From JAGVPT01 sp963772165 (lineage in GTDB: Bacteria; Bacteroidota; Ignavibacteria; UBA10030; UBA8401), in assembly GCA_963772165.1 (NCBI GenBank), contig CAVYWA010000009.1, positions 372,001 through 436,000 on the forward strand: a DNA stretch of 64,000 bases. Direction: 5' to 3'. Both the position numbers and the translations under genes were made by a program. Positions 36,985-45,845 of the stretch are shown in pieces. Every line of letters begins with the position of its first letter. The stretch's first letter is position 1. The notes below the pieces were generated by a model, which saw only the letters and a program-made list of their open reading frames with translations, searched no databases and was not told the origin of the DNA.

Positions 36985-38058
36985 TTAGCCCTTCGTCTCT
37001 TTCGGTTTGGGAATGCCTTTGGTGTGACAATCAATGCAGCGCATCGAATGAATATTATGCGGACTTTTGCTGTCGGCGAAAGTCGTATTCATTTTTGTCA
37101 CATCAAGCTGGCAGTTCGAAATGGCAGGGTGGCAATTCTTGCAGCTCTGTTTTGAATCGTTGCTGTGGTGATCGTGGCATGCCAGGCAGCTGATTCCCTC
37201 GTGAATGCCGCGCGGCGTCCGGTCGTCGCCGGTTCCCGCCTGGTGAAATGCGCTCGGAGCGTGACACTGCAGGCAAATGCGCTGAAGAAGATCGTCGGAA
37301 ACCTCGACCTTGCGGGTGCCGTCCCATATTGTCGGCGAAGGTAAGTCCGCTACTTCGACGTGGTTTTTTTCGTAGCGGTAGTAGAAAAGAGCCTTCGGAA
37401 GATCAGCCTTCCTTTCATAAAAAATTTTTTTCGGATCGGAAGGGTTTGCAGGAACTGCTGGAGCTCCTTCACGGTGAACTTTGTGACAGGTCGAACACGG
37501 GATCACCGGCTGGCTCGCTTTTTCCGGATCGCTAAGCGCCCACGGGCCTTTGACGTTAAGCGGAGCCACCAATTCTTTAATGGTTCCTTCGTAAAGCATT
37601 CCATGGCAGCGGAGACAATCGGCATTCAGCTGTTCAGTGGAATTGTGCTTCTCGTTCAAAAATATTGCCGCATAGGTTGCGGAATGTCCCCCCGATGTCC
37701 ATTTGGCGTATTCCTCGCCGTGACATCGTTTGCAATTGCTCATCGTCTCCAAAACATCCATCTCATCAAGCTTAATACCTTCTCTCTCTCCCTCAATGAA
37801 GTGGTTAACAACCATCATTCCCTTTTCCTTCAGGCTGTGGAAGCCATTGCTGAGTGCCGTTCCGTGGCACTCCCTGCACAGAAGAGCGCGATGGCCGCTC
37901 TGCGCCCACATGTTGGATGAGCTTTCAATTTCATGACAGCTCGCGCAGGTCGCTTGAGGGGAAGCCGTGTCCCAATAATATGTGAAGCCTCCGAACGCGA
38001 GGAGGAGAAATAATACCGCTGTAGATACGATGATGAATAATTTTTTTGATTTTTTCAC
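36985..38058 (-). CDS. NapC/NirT-anchored nine-haem cytochrome c
   Basis: A 357-residue protein with one N-terminal membrane anchor (KLFIIVSTAVLFLLLAFGGF) and nine CXXCH haem sites: CASCH, CRECH, CKRCH, CLRCH, CSTCH, CLQCH, CLACH, CKNCH, CIDCH. Conserved His between sites (SGHR, SGGHSATY, NEKHNS) probably serve as distal ligands. It is periplasmic, tethered to the inner membrane, and would pass electrons between the quinone pool or the dehydrogenase and other carriers. It lies 39 bases downstream of the GMC oxidoreductase gene on the same strand, implying it is that enzyme's electron acceptor. Confidence 0.9.
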   Translation of the reverse strand: MKKSKKLFIIVSTAVLFLLLAFGGFTYYWDTASPQATCASCHEIESSSNMWAQSGHRALLCRECHGTALSNGFHSLKEKGMMVVNHFIEGEREGIKLDEMDVLETMSNCKRCHGEEYAKWTSGGHSATYAAIFLNEKHNSTEQLNADCLRCHGMLYEGTIKELVAPLNVKGPWALSDPEKASQPVIPCSTCHKVHREGAPAVPANPSDPKKIFYERKADLPKALFYYRYEKNHVEVADLPSPTIWDGTRKVEVSDDLLQRICLQCHAPSAFHQAGTGDDRTPRGIHEGISCLACHDHHSNDSKQSCKNCHPAISNCQLDVTKMNTTFADSKSPHNIHSMRCIDCHTKGIPKPKETKG

Positions 38059-38097
38059 TGACGTGTCTGGTTTGAAAAAGCAACTAGTAAAGTAGGC

Positions 38098-39753
38098 TTA
38101 CGTGAATCGATTTCCTTTTTGCCATTCGCTCGCGATATGTCCACCTACCCAATACCCGAGAGCCATAATAGTAAGGGCAGGGTTGAATCCTCCATTATTG
38201 ACATGAAGGCTTGCGTCGGCGACGAAGACATTGGGAGTATCGTGTACGCGTCCATATTTGTCGGTAACGGAAGTCTGCGGGTCGTTTCCCATTCGGCAGG
38301 TGCCAGCCTGATGTTGTCCGCCGCTCAGGCCGGATCCATTGCCGGACCGCCACGTTTGAATCGCTCCGGCGGTCTTCAGAATCATTTCTGCCTTTCGAGA
38401 AAGAAAATCACAGCCCTCTGCGTCTTTCGGATGACGATGTCCCGAAAGCCGCACAACAGGGATACCCCATGCATCTTTCACTGTCGGGTCGACTTGTACC
38501 CGTGAATCAAAGAAAGGCATTTCTTGAATTGGGCCGACAACCTGTGCATTCCGCCGAAAATATTTTCGCTGAAATTCTTTGTGACCCTTACCCCACGTCG
38601 GAGATCCCGGAGGACGGATGCCGGTAAACAGGTAGGGCAATCTCACAAACTCATTTGCTAAAATACCGCCGCCGACGATTCCCGGGTTGTGGTGGCTGAA
38701 ATCGCTGATCGCAATCGATGCCCCCGGGCCGACATCATCGAAAATGTCCTCTTCAAATAAACCGAACGCACCGGTATACGCATGCCCCTGGAGGTTTCGG
38801 CCGACCCAGTCGTACCGGTTGCCGACACCGGCTGGAAATTGTTTCGACTTTGAATTCAGCAGCAATCTCGGCGTCTCCGTTGCGGAAGCGGCAATAACGA
38901 TGATGTCCGCAGTTTGCATCTGCTTCGTGTTGTCGCGGTCGAAATAGGACACGCCGGAAATTTTTCCGTGCTCGTCAATATCCAATTCGCTGACGACACA
39001 ATTTGTCCGTAATTCGCAATTGCCGGTCGACATCGCTGTTGGAATCACCGTGTTGTGCGTCCCGGATTTAGCGTTCAACGGACATCCAAAACCGCAGCAC
39101 GATCGCCTTCGCACACATGCCGGGCGCCCGTTATACTCGACTGAATTCCTCAACATTGGAATGGGAAACGGGTGGAGTCCGGCGCGCCGCATTGCCGACT
39201 CGAGCATTTTTGCCTCTTTGTTGTAGGCGAACGGTTCCATCGGATACGGTTTTGCTCTGCGGGATGCGAACGGGTTCAACGATGCATCTCCCGCAACGCC
39301 GATTTCCCATTCCGCCTTTTGATAGCAGGGCTCCAGATCATCGTACGCGATCGGCCAGTCTTCGAGCGTCGAACCTTCCACATGCCCGTACGTTGTTTTC
39401 ATCCGAAAATCTTCGTTCATGAACCGCCATGCCATCGCGCCATAACTGACTGTGCCCGACCCGACGCACGCCGCGACGTTGTTGTACGCATTATCGCTGG
39501 CCACCACTACGTCCGTTGAACCGTCATCGTTCACAACAACGCGGCGGTACCTCTCGTCGTCCGGACCGAACGCGTTTCCCAAAACTGTTGTGCGTTGTGA
39601 GAAAAGTTCGTCGTGGTCATGGGCATCGAACGATCCCCAATCTCCACGCTCGAAAAGAACGACCGACAATCCTGCCACGCTTAATTCTTTGGCGACGACA
39701 CCGCCGCCGGCACCGGCACCAACGACAATTGCATTGACATGTTTATTGCTCAT
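38098..39753 (-). CDS. GMC-family FAD dehydrogenase (gluconate 2-dehydrogenase/FAD-GDH large-subunit type)
   Basis: A 551-residue flavoprotein. The FAD-binding VVGAGAGGGVVAKELSVAGLSVVLFERG starts near residue 10. The middle holds CVRRRSCCGFGCPLNAK, resembling the Cys cluster that carries a 3Fe-4S centre in bacterial FAD-glucose dehydrogenases (by analogy). The C-terminus has the GMC block VFVADASLHVNNGGFNPALTIMALG with the active-site region. It lacks its own signal, so it is probably exported by hitch-hiking with the Tat-signalled small subunit encoded just upstream (3-base gap). It likely oxidises a sugar or alcohol in the periplasm. Confidence 0.92.
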   Translation of the reverse strand: MSNKHVNAIVVGAGAGGGVVAKELSVAGLSVVLFERGDWGSFDAHDHDELFSQRTTVLGNAFGPDDERYRRVVVNDDGSTDVVVASDNAYNNVAACVGSGTVSYGAMAWRFMNEDFRMKTTYGHVEGSTLEDWPIAYDDLEPCYQKAEWEIGVAGDASLNPFASRRAKPYPMEPFAYNKEAKMLESAMRRAGLHPFPIPMLRNSVEYNGRPACVRRRSCCGFGCPLNAKSGTHNTVIPTAMSTGNCELRTNCVVSELDIDEHGKISGVSYFDRDNTKQMQTADIIVIAASATETPRLLLNSKSKQFPAGVGNRYDWVGRNLQGHAYTGAFGLFEEDIFDDVGPGASIAISDFSHHNPGIVGGGILANEFVRLPYLFTGIRPPGSPTWGKGHKEFQRKYFRRNAQVVGPIQEMPFFDSRVQVDPTVKDAWGIPVVRLSGHRHPKDAEGCDFLSRKAEMILKTAGAIQTWRSGNGSGLSGGQHQAGTCRMGNDPQTSVTDKYGRVHDTPNVFVADASLHVNNGGFNPALTIMALGYWVGGHIASEWQKGNRFT

Positions 39754-39756
39754 AGA

Positions 39757-40314
39757 TTACGACCGATAACGGTTTTGTCCGATGACCTGAAATTCATCCA
39801 GGCCCATCATCTTGTAGCTGATATAATTTTTATTTCCCCCATGGCGAGGGCTTCCATAATATCCTTGCAGGGAATGGCTGCGCAGCAATTCAAAAAACCG
39901 GCGGTCGAAACCGTTTTTCCAGGGACCATCATTGAGGCGCCCCAATTCCATTTCTTGGAGGAAGGCTGTCTGTTGATTCCACGTCAGCGCTTCAAACCTT
40001 TTCTGGTATTTATCAAGACAGGTGCTCGTCATCGCGGCGAGGCCTTTCTGATAATCCTCCTGGAAACGGCGATACGGCCCTTCGAGTTGCGTGCGGATGA
40101 AATTGACGACTCCGGCATCCCGTCCGCCCGGCCACTCGTCGGTCGGGATGATCTGTTCAACAATGGCTTCGAGCAGATTGGTCTCGTCATCGGAAAGGAC
40201 TTTTGTTTCGGATCGTCGGGGAGTCAGGCAACCGGAAACAAAAGCAAGCCCGGCGGCAACAAGACCGGCGAGTTTTATGAATTCACGGCGTGTAAGTTTT
40301 GAGATGGTATCCAT
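39757..40314 (-). CDS. Gluconate 2-dehydrogenase subunit 3 family protein, Tat lipoprotein-like
   Basis: A 185-residue small subunit. The N-terminus has a twin-arginine signal (KLTRREFIKLAGLVAAGLAFVSGCL) combined with a lipobox Cys. The body matches the subunit-3 pattern: DDETNLLEAIVEQIIPTDEWPGGRDAGVVNFI...LDKYQKRFEALTWNQQ. It is known to export and mature the GMC catalytic subunit in the FAD-dehydrogenase family. It is first in the operon with the GMC oxidoreductase and the nonahaem cytochrome. Confidence 0.9.
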   Translation of the reverse strand: MDTISKLTRREFIKLAGLVAAGLAFVSGCLTPRRSETKVLSDDETNLLEAIVEQIIPTDEWPGGRDAGVVNFIRTQLEGPYRRFQEDYQKGLAAMTSTCLDKYQKRFEALTWNQQTAFLQEMELGRLNDGPWKNGFDRRFFELLRSHSLQGYYGSPRHGGNKNYISYKMMGLDEFQVIGQNRYRS

Positions 40315-40583
40315 GTGTCCGTCTGCCTTTAACAGAGCATTGAACGATGGTGGATGTATTCTGATGAGAACGTCAGCGAACTCGAAATTACCAAAAGGGA
40401 AATTCGGTATGGAATCAATCGAAAGAACAGGGAGAGCCCTGAAGGAGGAAAACGAGCAGATTCAGAAGGTAAACTCTTCGGCGTCCATTGTACGACGCCT
40501 GGCTCTTGCTTGCGGAAAACTTACGACAACAAAGGATAAATGTCAAGGGGGAAAATTCGAGTATTGGGGTATTTTGGGCGAAT

Positions 40584-40693
40584 GTCATTGCGATCCCGCT
40601 CGAAGAGCGGGAGAAGCAATCCTTTTGTTTAACGGAGATTGTCCTGCTGTACAGAATGCCATACAGCCGCACTTCGTCTCCCGTCGCAATGAC
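40584..40693. repeat. MITE-like palindromic element, copy 3
   Basis: A 110-bp element with ends GTCATTGCGA and TCGCAATGAC. It contains GAAGCAATCC, GGAGATTGTCCTGCTGTACAG and CACTTCGTCTCCCG in the same order as copy 1. It lies in the 490-base gap between the GMC small-subunit gene and dut. The rest of that gap (40315-40583, 40694-40804) shows no gene. Confidence 0.85.
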
Positions 40694-40804
40694 ACTCATC
40701 TTCAAAAGACCCCACTACAAAAATTGAGACATACCTTTTACCGCGCATCGTTTGCATTTGCCTTCCCCTCTCCGTACATTTCTCAAAAATTTTAAAGGAA
40801 TTCT

Positions 40805-41260
40805 TTGGCTCAACTCACTATTCGCATTTCACGAGTGTCATCAAACACAACGGATATTCCGCTTCCACAATATGCAACGGCGGGTTCTGCTGGAATGGAT
40901 CTTTGTGCTGCGATTACAAGCGACATTGCAATTCAGCCCGGAGAAACGGTCCTTATCCCGACGGGCTTTTCTATTGAGCTTCCCGCCGGATATGAAGCGC
41001 AGATTCGCCCGCGGAGCGGTCTAGCAATCAAACACCAAGTGGGTATTCTCAATGCGCCGGGGACCATCGATTCGGATTATCGCGGTGAAGTGAAGATCAT
41101 CCTCACGAATTTCGGCAAAAGTATCTTTACCGTAAAAAAGGGGGACCGCATCGCCCAAATGGTTATCGGCACCTACACTAAAATTTTATGGGATGAAGTC
41201 GATTCGTTGAACGAAACAGCCCGCGGTACCGGCGGCTTCGGCCACACCGGCACAAAGTAA
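40805..41260 (+). CDS. dut: dUTP diphosphatase (dUTPase)
   Basis: Trimeric cytoplasmic enzyme that hydrolyses dUTP to dUMP, protecting DNA from uracil. At 151 residues it is full length with all five motifs: AGMDLCAA, RPRSGLAIKHQVG, LNAPGTIDSDYRGE, GDRIAQMVI and RGTGGFGHTG. The start is a TTG at 40805, preceded by AAAGGAATTC. No ATG precedes motif 1 in frame at a sensible place. The membrane-transporter gene follows after 26 bases. Confidence 0.94.
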   Translation: MAQLTIRISRVSSNTTDIPLPQYATAGSAGMDLCAAITSDIAIQPGETVLIPTGFSIELPAGYEAQIRPRSGLAIKHQVGILNAPGTIDSDYRGEVKIILTNFGKSIFTVKKGDRIAQMVIGTYTKILWDEVDSLNETARGTGGFGHTGTK

Positions 41261-41286
41261 GTTGCCTCCGATCATTATTTCTTTCT

Positions 41287-42585
41287 ATGCCACAACAAAA
41301 GAAAAATAAAGCGCTGCCGATCGAGCCCGAACACCGTTCCCCCGCTGGAATAAGCACGGTGGAAGCGATTATCTTTTCGGCCGGTATCGTGCTCCTTCTG
41401 TTTCTCATTTATACAATCAGGGAGATCGCTTCACCGTTTATCGTTCTTGGTGCCATCCTCTTTCTTCTGTATCCTCTCCGGTCGAATGCCATGGCACGAA
41501 ATATTATGTGGCTTTCCGCCGTGCTCTTCTCGCTCTGGTTCTTCTATTCAATTATTGGGACTCTTGCACCGTTTGTCGCTGCCATGCTGTTCGCGTACAT
41601 CCTCCACCCGATGATCACGAAAATCGAGACATGGGGTATTCCGCGCTGGGCCTCGTCGCTCGTCATTATTCTCTGTGGCATTGCCGTTTTGATCGTGGTC
41701 GTCGTGCTTGTCCTGCCGATTGCGTTTGCCCAGTTCTCCGGCATTCTGGAAGCCGCATCGAAGATCACGAACGATTTTACGAATTGGATGTTCTCGAACC
41801 GGATGGAAGTTTCTTTACGGAAGTATGGAATTTCCACACAGCAGTTGCGCGACATGCTCACAACCAGTTTCGCACCGAGGTTGGAAGTAATCATGAAAGG
41901 GCTTCTCGAAGGAACATTCGGATTGGTGAGTGGGCTTTCGACAGTCATCACGCGCATCGTGAACATGGTGATCATCCCGTTCCTGTCGTTTTACGTGCTA
42001 AAAGATTTTCCGATCATCAGGCATCGGGTAAGAATGCTTCTCCCCCGTTCGAAACGGGAACGCGCAAGCGAATACTACGCTCGCGTTGACGAACTCCTCG
42101 GCAGGTATATCCGGGGCGCAATCACCGTTGCCGCAATCAATGCTGTGCTCGTGACGATCCTCTTTTCTGTTTTCGGCATTCAATATCCGCTTGTCCTCGG
42201 CATTGTTGCGGGGGTATTGGATTTGATTCCGTACTTCGGGCTCATTATTATGCTCGTGCTCTCGGTGATTGTGGCGTCGTTCAGCGCATCGCTGGTCGCA
42301 GGACATATGATTCTCGCTGCATCGACTATAGGCGCGCTCCATATTTTTGAAGCCGCCGTCCTCTCCCCGAAAATTATCGGCTCAAAAGTCGGGATCCACC
42401 CGGTTCTTCTTATCCTTTCATTGCTTGTTTTCTCATTCTTCCTTGGTTTCATCGGGCTCTTAATTGCAGTGCCGACAACCGCAATCATCATCATGTTTGT
42501 GAGAGAATGGGAACAAAGAAAGAAGAACCTTACCGAATTCACCCCGATCCTCGAGAACAAAATATCATCTGAAAAAGCCCGATGA
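41287..42585 (+). CDS. AI-2E family transporter (PerM/TqsA-like) membrane protein
   Basis: A 432-residue polytopic inner-membrane protein with roughly eight helices and the family's amphipathic middle. Signatures are TLAPFVAAMLFAYILHPMI, VSGLSTVITRIVNMVIIPFLSFYVLKDF and YFGLIIMLVLSVIVASFSASLVAG. Family members export autoinducer-2 or ions, but most are unassigned. The N-terminal 20 residues are basic and Gln/Lys-rich. Its stop overlaps the rsmI-like start by four bases (ATGA), so the two are translationally coupled. Confidence 0.9.
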   Translation: MPQQKKNKALPIEPEHRSPAGISTVEAIIFSAGIVLLLFLIYTIREIASPFIVLGAILFLLYPLRSNAMARNIMWLSAVLFSLWFFYSIIGTLAPFVAAMLFAYILHPMITKIETWGIPRWASSLVIILCGIAVLIVVVVLVLPIAFAQFSGILEAASKITNDFTNWMFSNRMEVSLRKYGISTQQLRDMLTTSFAPRLEVIMKGLLEGTFGLVSGLSTVITRIVNMVIIPFLSFYVLKDFPIIRHRVRMLLPRSKRERASEYYARVDELLGRYIRGAITVAAINAVLVTILFSVFGIQYPLVLGIVAGVLDLIPYFGLIIMLVLSVIVASFSASLVAGHMILAASTIGALHIFEAAVLSPKIIGSKVGIHPVLLILSLLVFSFFLGFIGLLIAVPTTAIIIMFVREWEQRKKNLTEFTPILENKISSEKAR

Positions 42586-43259
42586 AAGGAACATTATTCC
42601 TCGTGGCGACACCTATCGGCAATTTTGCCGACATGACTTTCCGTGCCATTGAAGTTTTGAAGCAGGTGGATATTGTCGTGTATGAAGAGCGCAAGGAAGG
42701 GGGGCGTTTGCTTCGTCATTTTGGAATCGAGAAACCGGTGGAAAGCCTCAACGAGCACAATGAGGCGGCGGCAACGTTTATCATCCTCGACCATCTCACG
42801 AAGGGAAAAAATATCGCCGTTGTCTCCGACTGCGGAACCCCGGTTTTCTCCGACCCCGGACAGATTCTTGTTCGAAAAGCGATCGACGCAGGAATCAAAG
42901 TCGTTCCGATTCCGGGCGCGTCGTCCCTCATGCCGGCCTTAACAGTCTCCGGGTTTTCCATCGACCAGTTTGTTTTTTATGGATGGCTGTCGCCGAAGCG
43001 CCCGCGCCGCATTGCAGAACTTCAGCAATTGAAACGCGAGCGGCGCACGATTGTGCTGATGGATACGCCCTACCGGCTGCTCGCGCTTCTTAAAGATATC
43101 AGCGACACCTTCGGCTCATCTCGCCGCCTCTGCGTTGCCTTCGACCTTACGCTCCCCGATGAAGAAATCTTTCACGGCACCGGCCCATTATTGCTTGAGA
43201 AACTGACAAAACTCGACAAGAAGGGGGAATTTGTCGTTGTCATTGAGAGCAGTAGCTAG
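42582..43259 (+). CDS. rsmI: RsmI-like 16S rRNA C1402 2'-O-methyltransferase
   Basis: A 225-residue tetrapyrrole-methylase-fold enzyme. It opens with LFLVATPIGNFADMTFRAIEVLKQVDIVVYE, the RsmI pattern, and has DCGTPVFSDPGQ and VPIPGASSLMPALTVSG. The RsmI proteins of other bacteria are usually near 280 residues, so this one lacks the C-terminal extension. The usual EDTR motif is replaced by EERKEGGRLLRHFGI. It is therefore a short RsmI variant or a related methyltransferase. Coupled to the upstream transporter by an ATGA overlap. Confidence 0.82.
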   Translation: MKGTLFLVATPIGNFADMTFRAIEVLKQVDIVVYEERKEGGRLLRHFGIEKPVESLNEHNEAAATFIILDHLTKGKNIAVVSDCGTPVFSDPGQILVRKAIDAGIKVVPIPGASSLMPALTVSGFSIDQFVFYGWLSPKRPRRIAELQQLKRERRTIVLMDTPYRLLALLKDISDTFGSSRRLCVAFDLTLPDEEIFHGTGPLLLEKLTKLDKKGEFVVVIESSS

Positions 43260-43290
43260 TGCCGTTTCCGATATTAAATCTTGTATTATA

Positions 43291-43369
43291 ACCGCAGAGG
43301 ACGCTAAGATCGCAAAGAAGTTTTTGTAAAAAGGCTAAGAAACCTTGCGTCCTTGGCGACCTTTGCGGT
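43291..43369. repeat. CGCAAAG-type intergenic palindrome
   Basis: ACCGCAGAGGACGCTAAG at the left is mirrored by CTTGGCGACCTTTGCGGT at the right (imperfect 27-base arms). It is the clearest of four related elements and follows the rsmI-like gene. The remaining bases up to 43582 show nothing further apart from an AACGTAAAAC-type motif also present upstream of metH. Confidence 0.75.
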
Positions 43370-43582
43370 GAATTAGTTATTGAAAAATACAATATTTGTT
43401 TTTGGAAACAGCACTATTTGTAGGTTATCCGTTGTACATTTTAAATTGTACGTCGTAGGTAAATTGAAGTGTTAATTTGCCTCTGGCTATAGATTGGTTC
43501 CCCCATATATTGCAGAACGTAAAACTTACAGTTTAAAACTCCCTTTGCTCTTCCCTCCGGATTTGCCTATATTGACAGCACA

Positions 43583-44619
43583 ATGAAACAACTTCCTGCT
43601 CAAAAAATACAGGCACCCGAGATTTACGGGGATTTTTGGTTCAATTCCGACCCCCTCACGATTCGTGCGATGCAAGGCCAAGTCATTCTCCTTTGTTTCT
43701 GGGATTACACATCGGAGAATTCGCTCAACACGATGAATTTTGTTGAAGAGTGGGATCGTCGGTACAGGGAAATGGGCTTGGTCGTTATCGGCATTCACTC
43801 TCCGGAATTCTCATTTGCGCGCAATCCAAAATTCGTCGAAAGCTCGTTGCAGCGGTTCGGCTTTCATTTTCCTGTTGCGACAGACAACACACTGATGATG
43901 CGCGATGCGTACAGGTACAGGAATTGCCAACACTGTTCCTTCTCGAACGGGATGGAAGTATCTACCTGACGCACTCCGGCGAAGGTGGCTACGAGCGAAC
44001 CGAACGAGCCGTCCAGACATTGTTGCGCGAGGCGGGATTCCATGGCGAGCTTCCGATGCTGATAGGGTTCTCGCGCGCCAATGAATTTGTCCGCTCTTCG
44101 TTCGAACGGGCCACGCCGACGATCCGAACCGGCTATCTGCACGGATCGCTCGGTAATGTAGAAGGCTACAGCCCGGAACTTCCTGCGGATTATAGTGATG
44201 CGCAAGTTTACATAGAAGGAAAATTCTATGCCCAGGGGAACTGGTTTGCAAAAAGTGAGGCTATTGAATTCGAGGGGGATTCAAAGGATGGCTACATCGC
44301 GCTACGCTACGCCGGCAATAATGTTAACGTTGTGTTGTCTGCAAAAAAGGAAGGTGCAATTGTTCTCGTCCTGCAGAACGATAAAGCGTTAACGGCTCAG
44401 GAATACGGCGACGATATCGCCACGGATGAACACGGCAACACTTTTGTCGTGGTCAACGAGCCGAAATTGTTTCATATCATCAAGAATAAAGATTTTGGGG
44501 ACCGCACGATCAAATTGATTCCGAAAGATGAAGGGACGACGTTTTATTCGTTTACGTTTGATGCGAGCCCTACCTCCATGCTGCATGACTTAGGAACGCA
44601 ATCTTTCCGCAATAATTGA
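43583..44619 (+). CDS. Thioredoxin/redoxin-like protein with C-terminal jelly-roll-like domain, frameshifted
   Basis: Frame one (43583-43969) encodes a thioredoxin-like start: VILLCFWDYTSENSLNTMNFVEEWDRRYREMGLVVIGIHSPEF. After MRDAYR (near 43915) the matching sequence continues in the next frame as VQELPTLFLLERDGSIYLTHSGEGGYERTE and runs to 44619. Adding one G (AGG to AGGG) restores about 345 residues. The C-terminal half (residues about 190-340) resembles the thioredoxin-linked beta domain of DipZ-type proteins (GYSPELPADYSDAQVYIEGKFYAQGNW). The redox Cys pair is absent (DYTSEN), so classical disulphide exchange is unlikely. Confidence 0.78.
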
Positions 44620-44635
44620 ACCTGCCGTGCGCGTT

Positions 44636-45577
44636 ATGAAAACGCGAATCACTGAATTATTTCACATCGAATTTCCTATCATACAGGCCGGGATGGTCTG
44701 GGTCTCCGGCTGGAAGCTGGCGGCAGCGGTGTCAAATGCCGGGGCGTTCGGACTCATCGGATCGGGTTCGATGTCATGCGACCTTTTGCGTGAGCACATC
44801 CAGAAGGCAAAAGGGGCAACCCACAATCCCTTCGGCGTGAACATTCCACTCTTGCGCGGCGATGCACGCGAGCTGATTCAAGCGGTTATCGATCAGAAAA
44901 TTAACATCGTCTTCACATCCGCCGGACATCCTTTAAAGTATATTGATAGATTGAAATCTGCCGGATGCATCGTTGTGCATGTTGTTGCTTCAGTAAAGCA
45001 CGCCCTGAAAGCCGTAGAGGCGGGAGTCGATGCTGTTGTGGCTGAAGGTTTTGAAGCCGGCGGCCATAACGGCATTGATGAGATTACGACACTCGCCCTT
45101 GTTCCGCAAATTGTGGATGCTGTTTCCGTGCCGGTGATAGCGGCGGGGGGCATTGCCGATGGACGGCAAATGCTCGCTGCCATGGCCCTCGGAGCTGAAG
45201 GCGTTCAAATGGGGACCCGCTTTGCCGCTACCATTGAGTCTTCCGCTCACGACCGTTATAAACAAGCAATCGTGGAAGCCAAAGATCGCGACACGATTCT
45301 TACATTGAAAAAAATTACTCCTGTTCGGCTGCTAAAAAACCCTTTCGCACTTCGCGCTCAAAAAGAGGAATCTTCCGGGAAGTCACAGGAAGAATTACTT
45401 GAACTCCTGGCGAACGGCCGGGAACGAAAAGGAATATTTGAGGGGAATTGGGAAGAGGGAGAATTTGAGATGGGACAAAGCTCAGGCCTCGTGAAAGAAA
45501 TTCTTCCAGCCGCAGAAGTTGTTCACAGGACGATGAGAGAGGTTGAGGACGCCAAGAGCAGAATGGCAGAGAAATGA
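44636..45577 (+). CDS. Nitronate monooxygenase-family FMN enzyme
   Basis: About 313 residues with a TIM-barrel FMN fold. The family start TRITELFHIEFPIIQAGMVWVSG, the catalytic-His motif GFEAGGHNG, and the phosphate-binding VIAAGGIADGRQMLAAMALGAEGVQMGTRF are intact. Such enzymes oxidise nitronates; FabK enoyl-ACP reductases share the fold and are an alternative. A GTG at 44627 is also possible as start. It follows the redoxin-like gene by about 16 bases. Confidence 0.9.
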   Translation: MKTRITELFHIEFPIIQAGMVWVSGWKLAAAVSNAGAFGLIGSGSMSCDLLREHIQKAKGATHNPFGVNIPLLRGDARELIQAVIDQKINIVFTSAGHPLKYIDRLKSAGCIVVHVVASVKHALKAVEAGVDAVVAEGFEAGGHNGIDEITTLALVPQIVDAVSVPVIAAGGIADGRQMLAAMALGAEGVQMGTRFAATIESSAHDRYKQAIVEAKDRDTILTLKKITPVRLLKNPFALRAQKEESSGKSQEELLELLANGRERKGIFEGNWEEGEFEMGQSSGLVKEILPAAEVVHRTMREVEDAKSRMAEK

Positions 45578-45762
45578 CTATAAAGGCACTAGGTGCAGAA
45601 GAAAATTGAGGCCGTTAGATATTGGCAATTGGCTTTGGGACGGTTTGTTTGCGATTCGAAGATTTCTTTCGTACATTATTGCTGTGGCGATTTGAATCGA
45701 CAGCTTGCAGCCACGCAGTGTGAATAGCTAAAGCGTCGGTCAATGCGTTTCCATCTATTGCG

Positions 45763-45790
45763 CCCCGACGCCACAACGTTGGGGTTTTTT
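45763..45790 (+). terminator. Hairpin terminator after the nitronate monooxygenase gene
   Basis: CCCCGACG and CGTTGGGG form an eight-pair stem (one G-T pair) with a six-base loop and are followed by six T. It lies about 190 bases after the stop at 45577. Bases 45578-45762 show nothing else recognisable. Confidence 0.65.
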
Positions 45791-45845
45791 GTTTTCGGGG
45801 GTGGGGCTGGTGATTGTAAGCTTCACGTTTCATAGGGGGATTCAT

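Noticed and set aside
40091..40795. 234-codon open frame on the plus strand
   Set aside because: Runs antisense through the GMC small subunit and then across a palindromic repeat. No homology-like segment.
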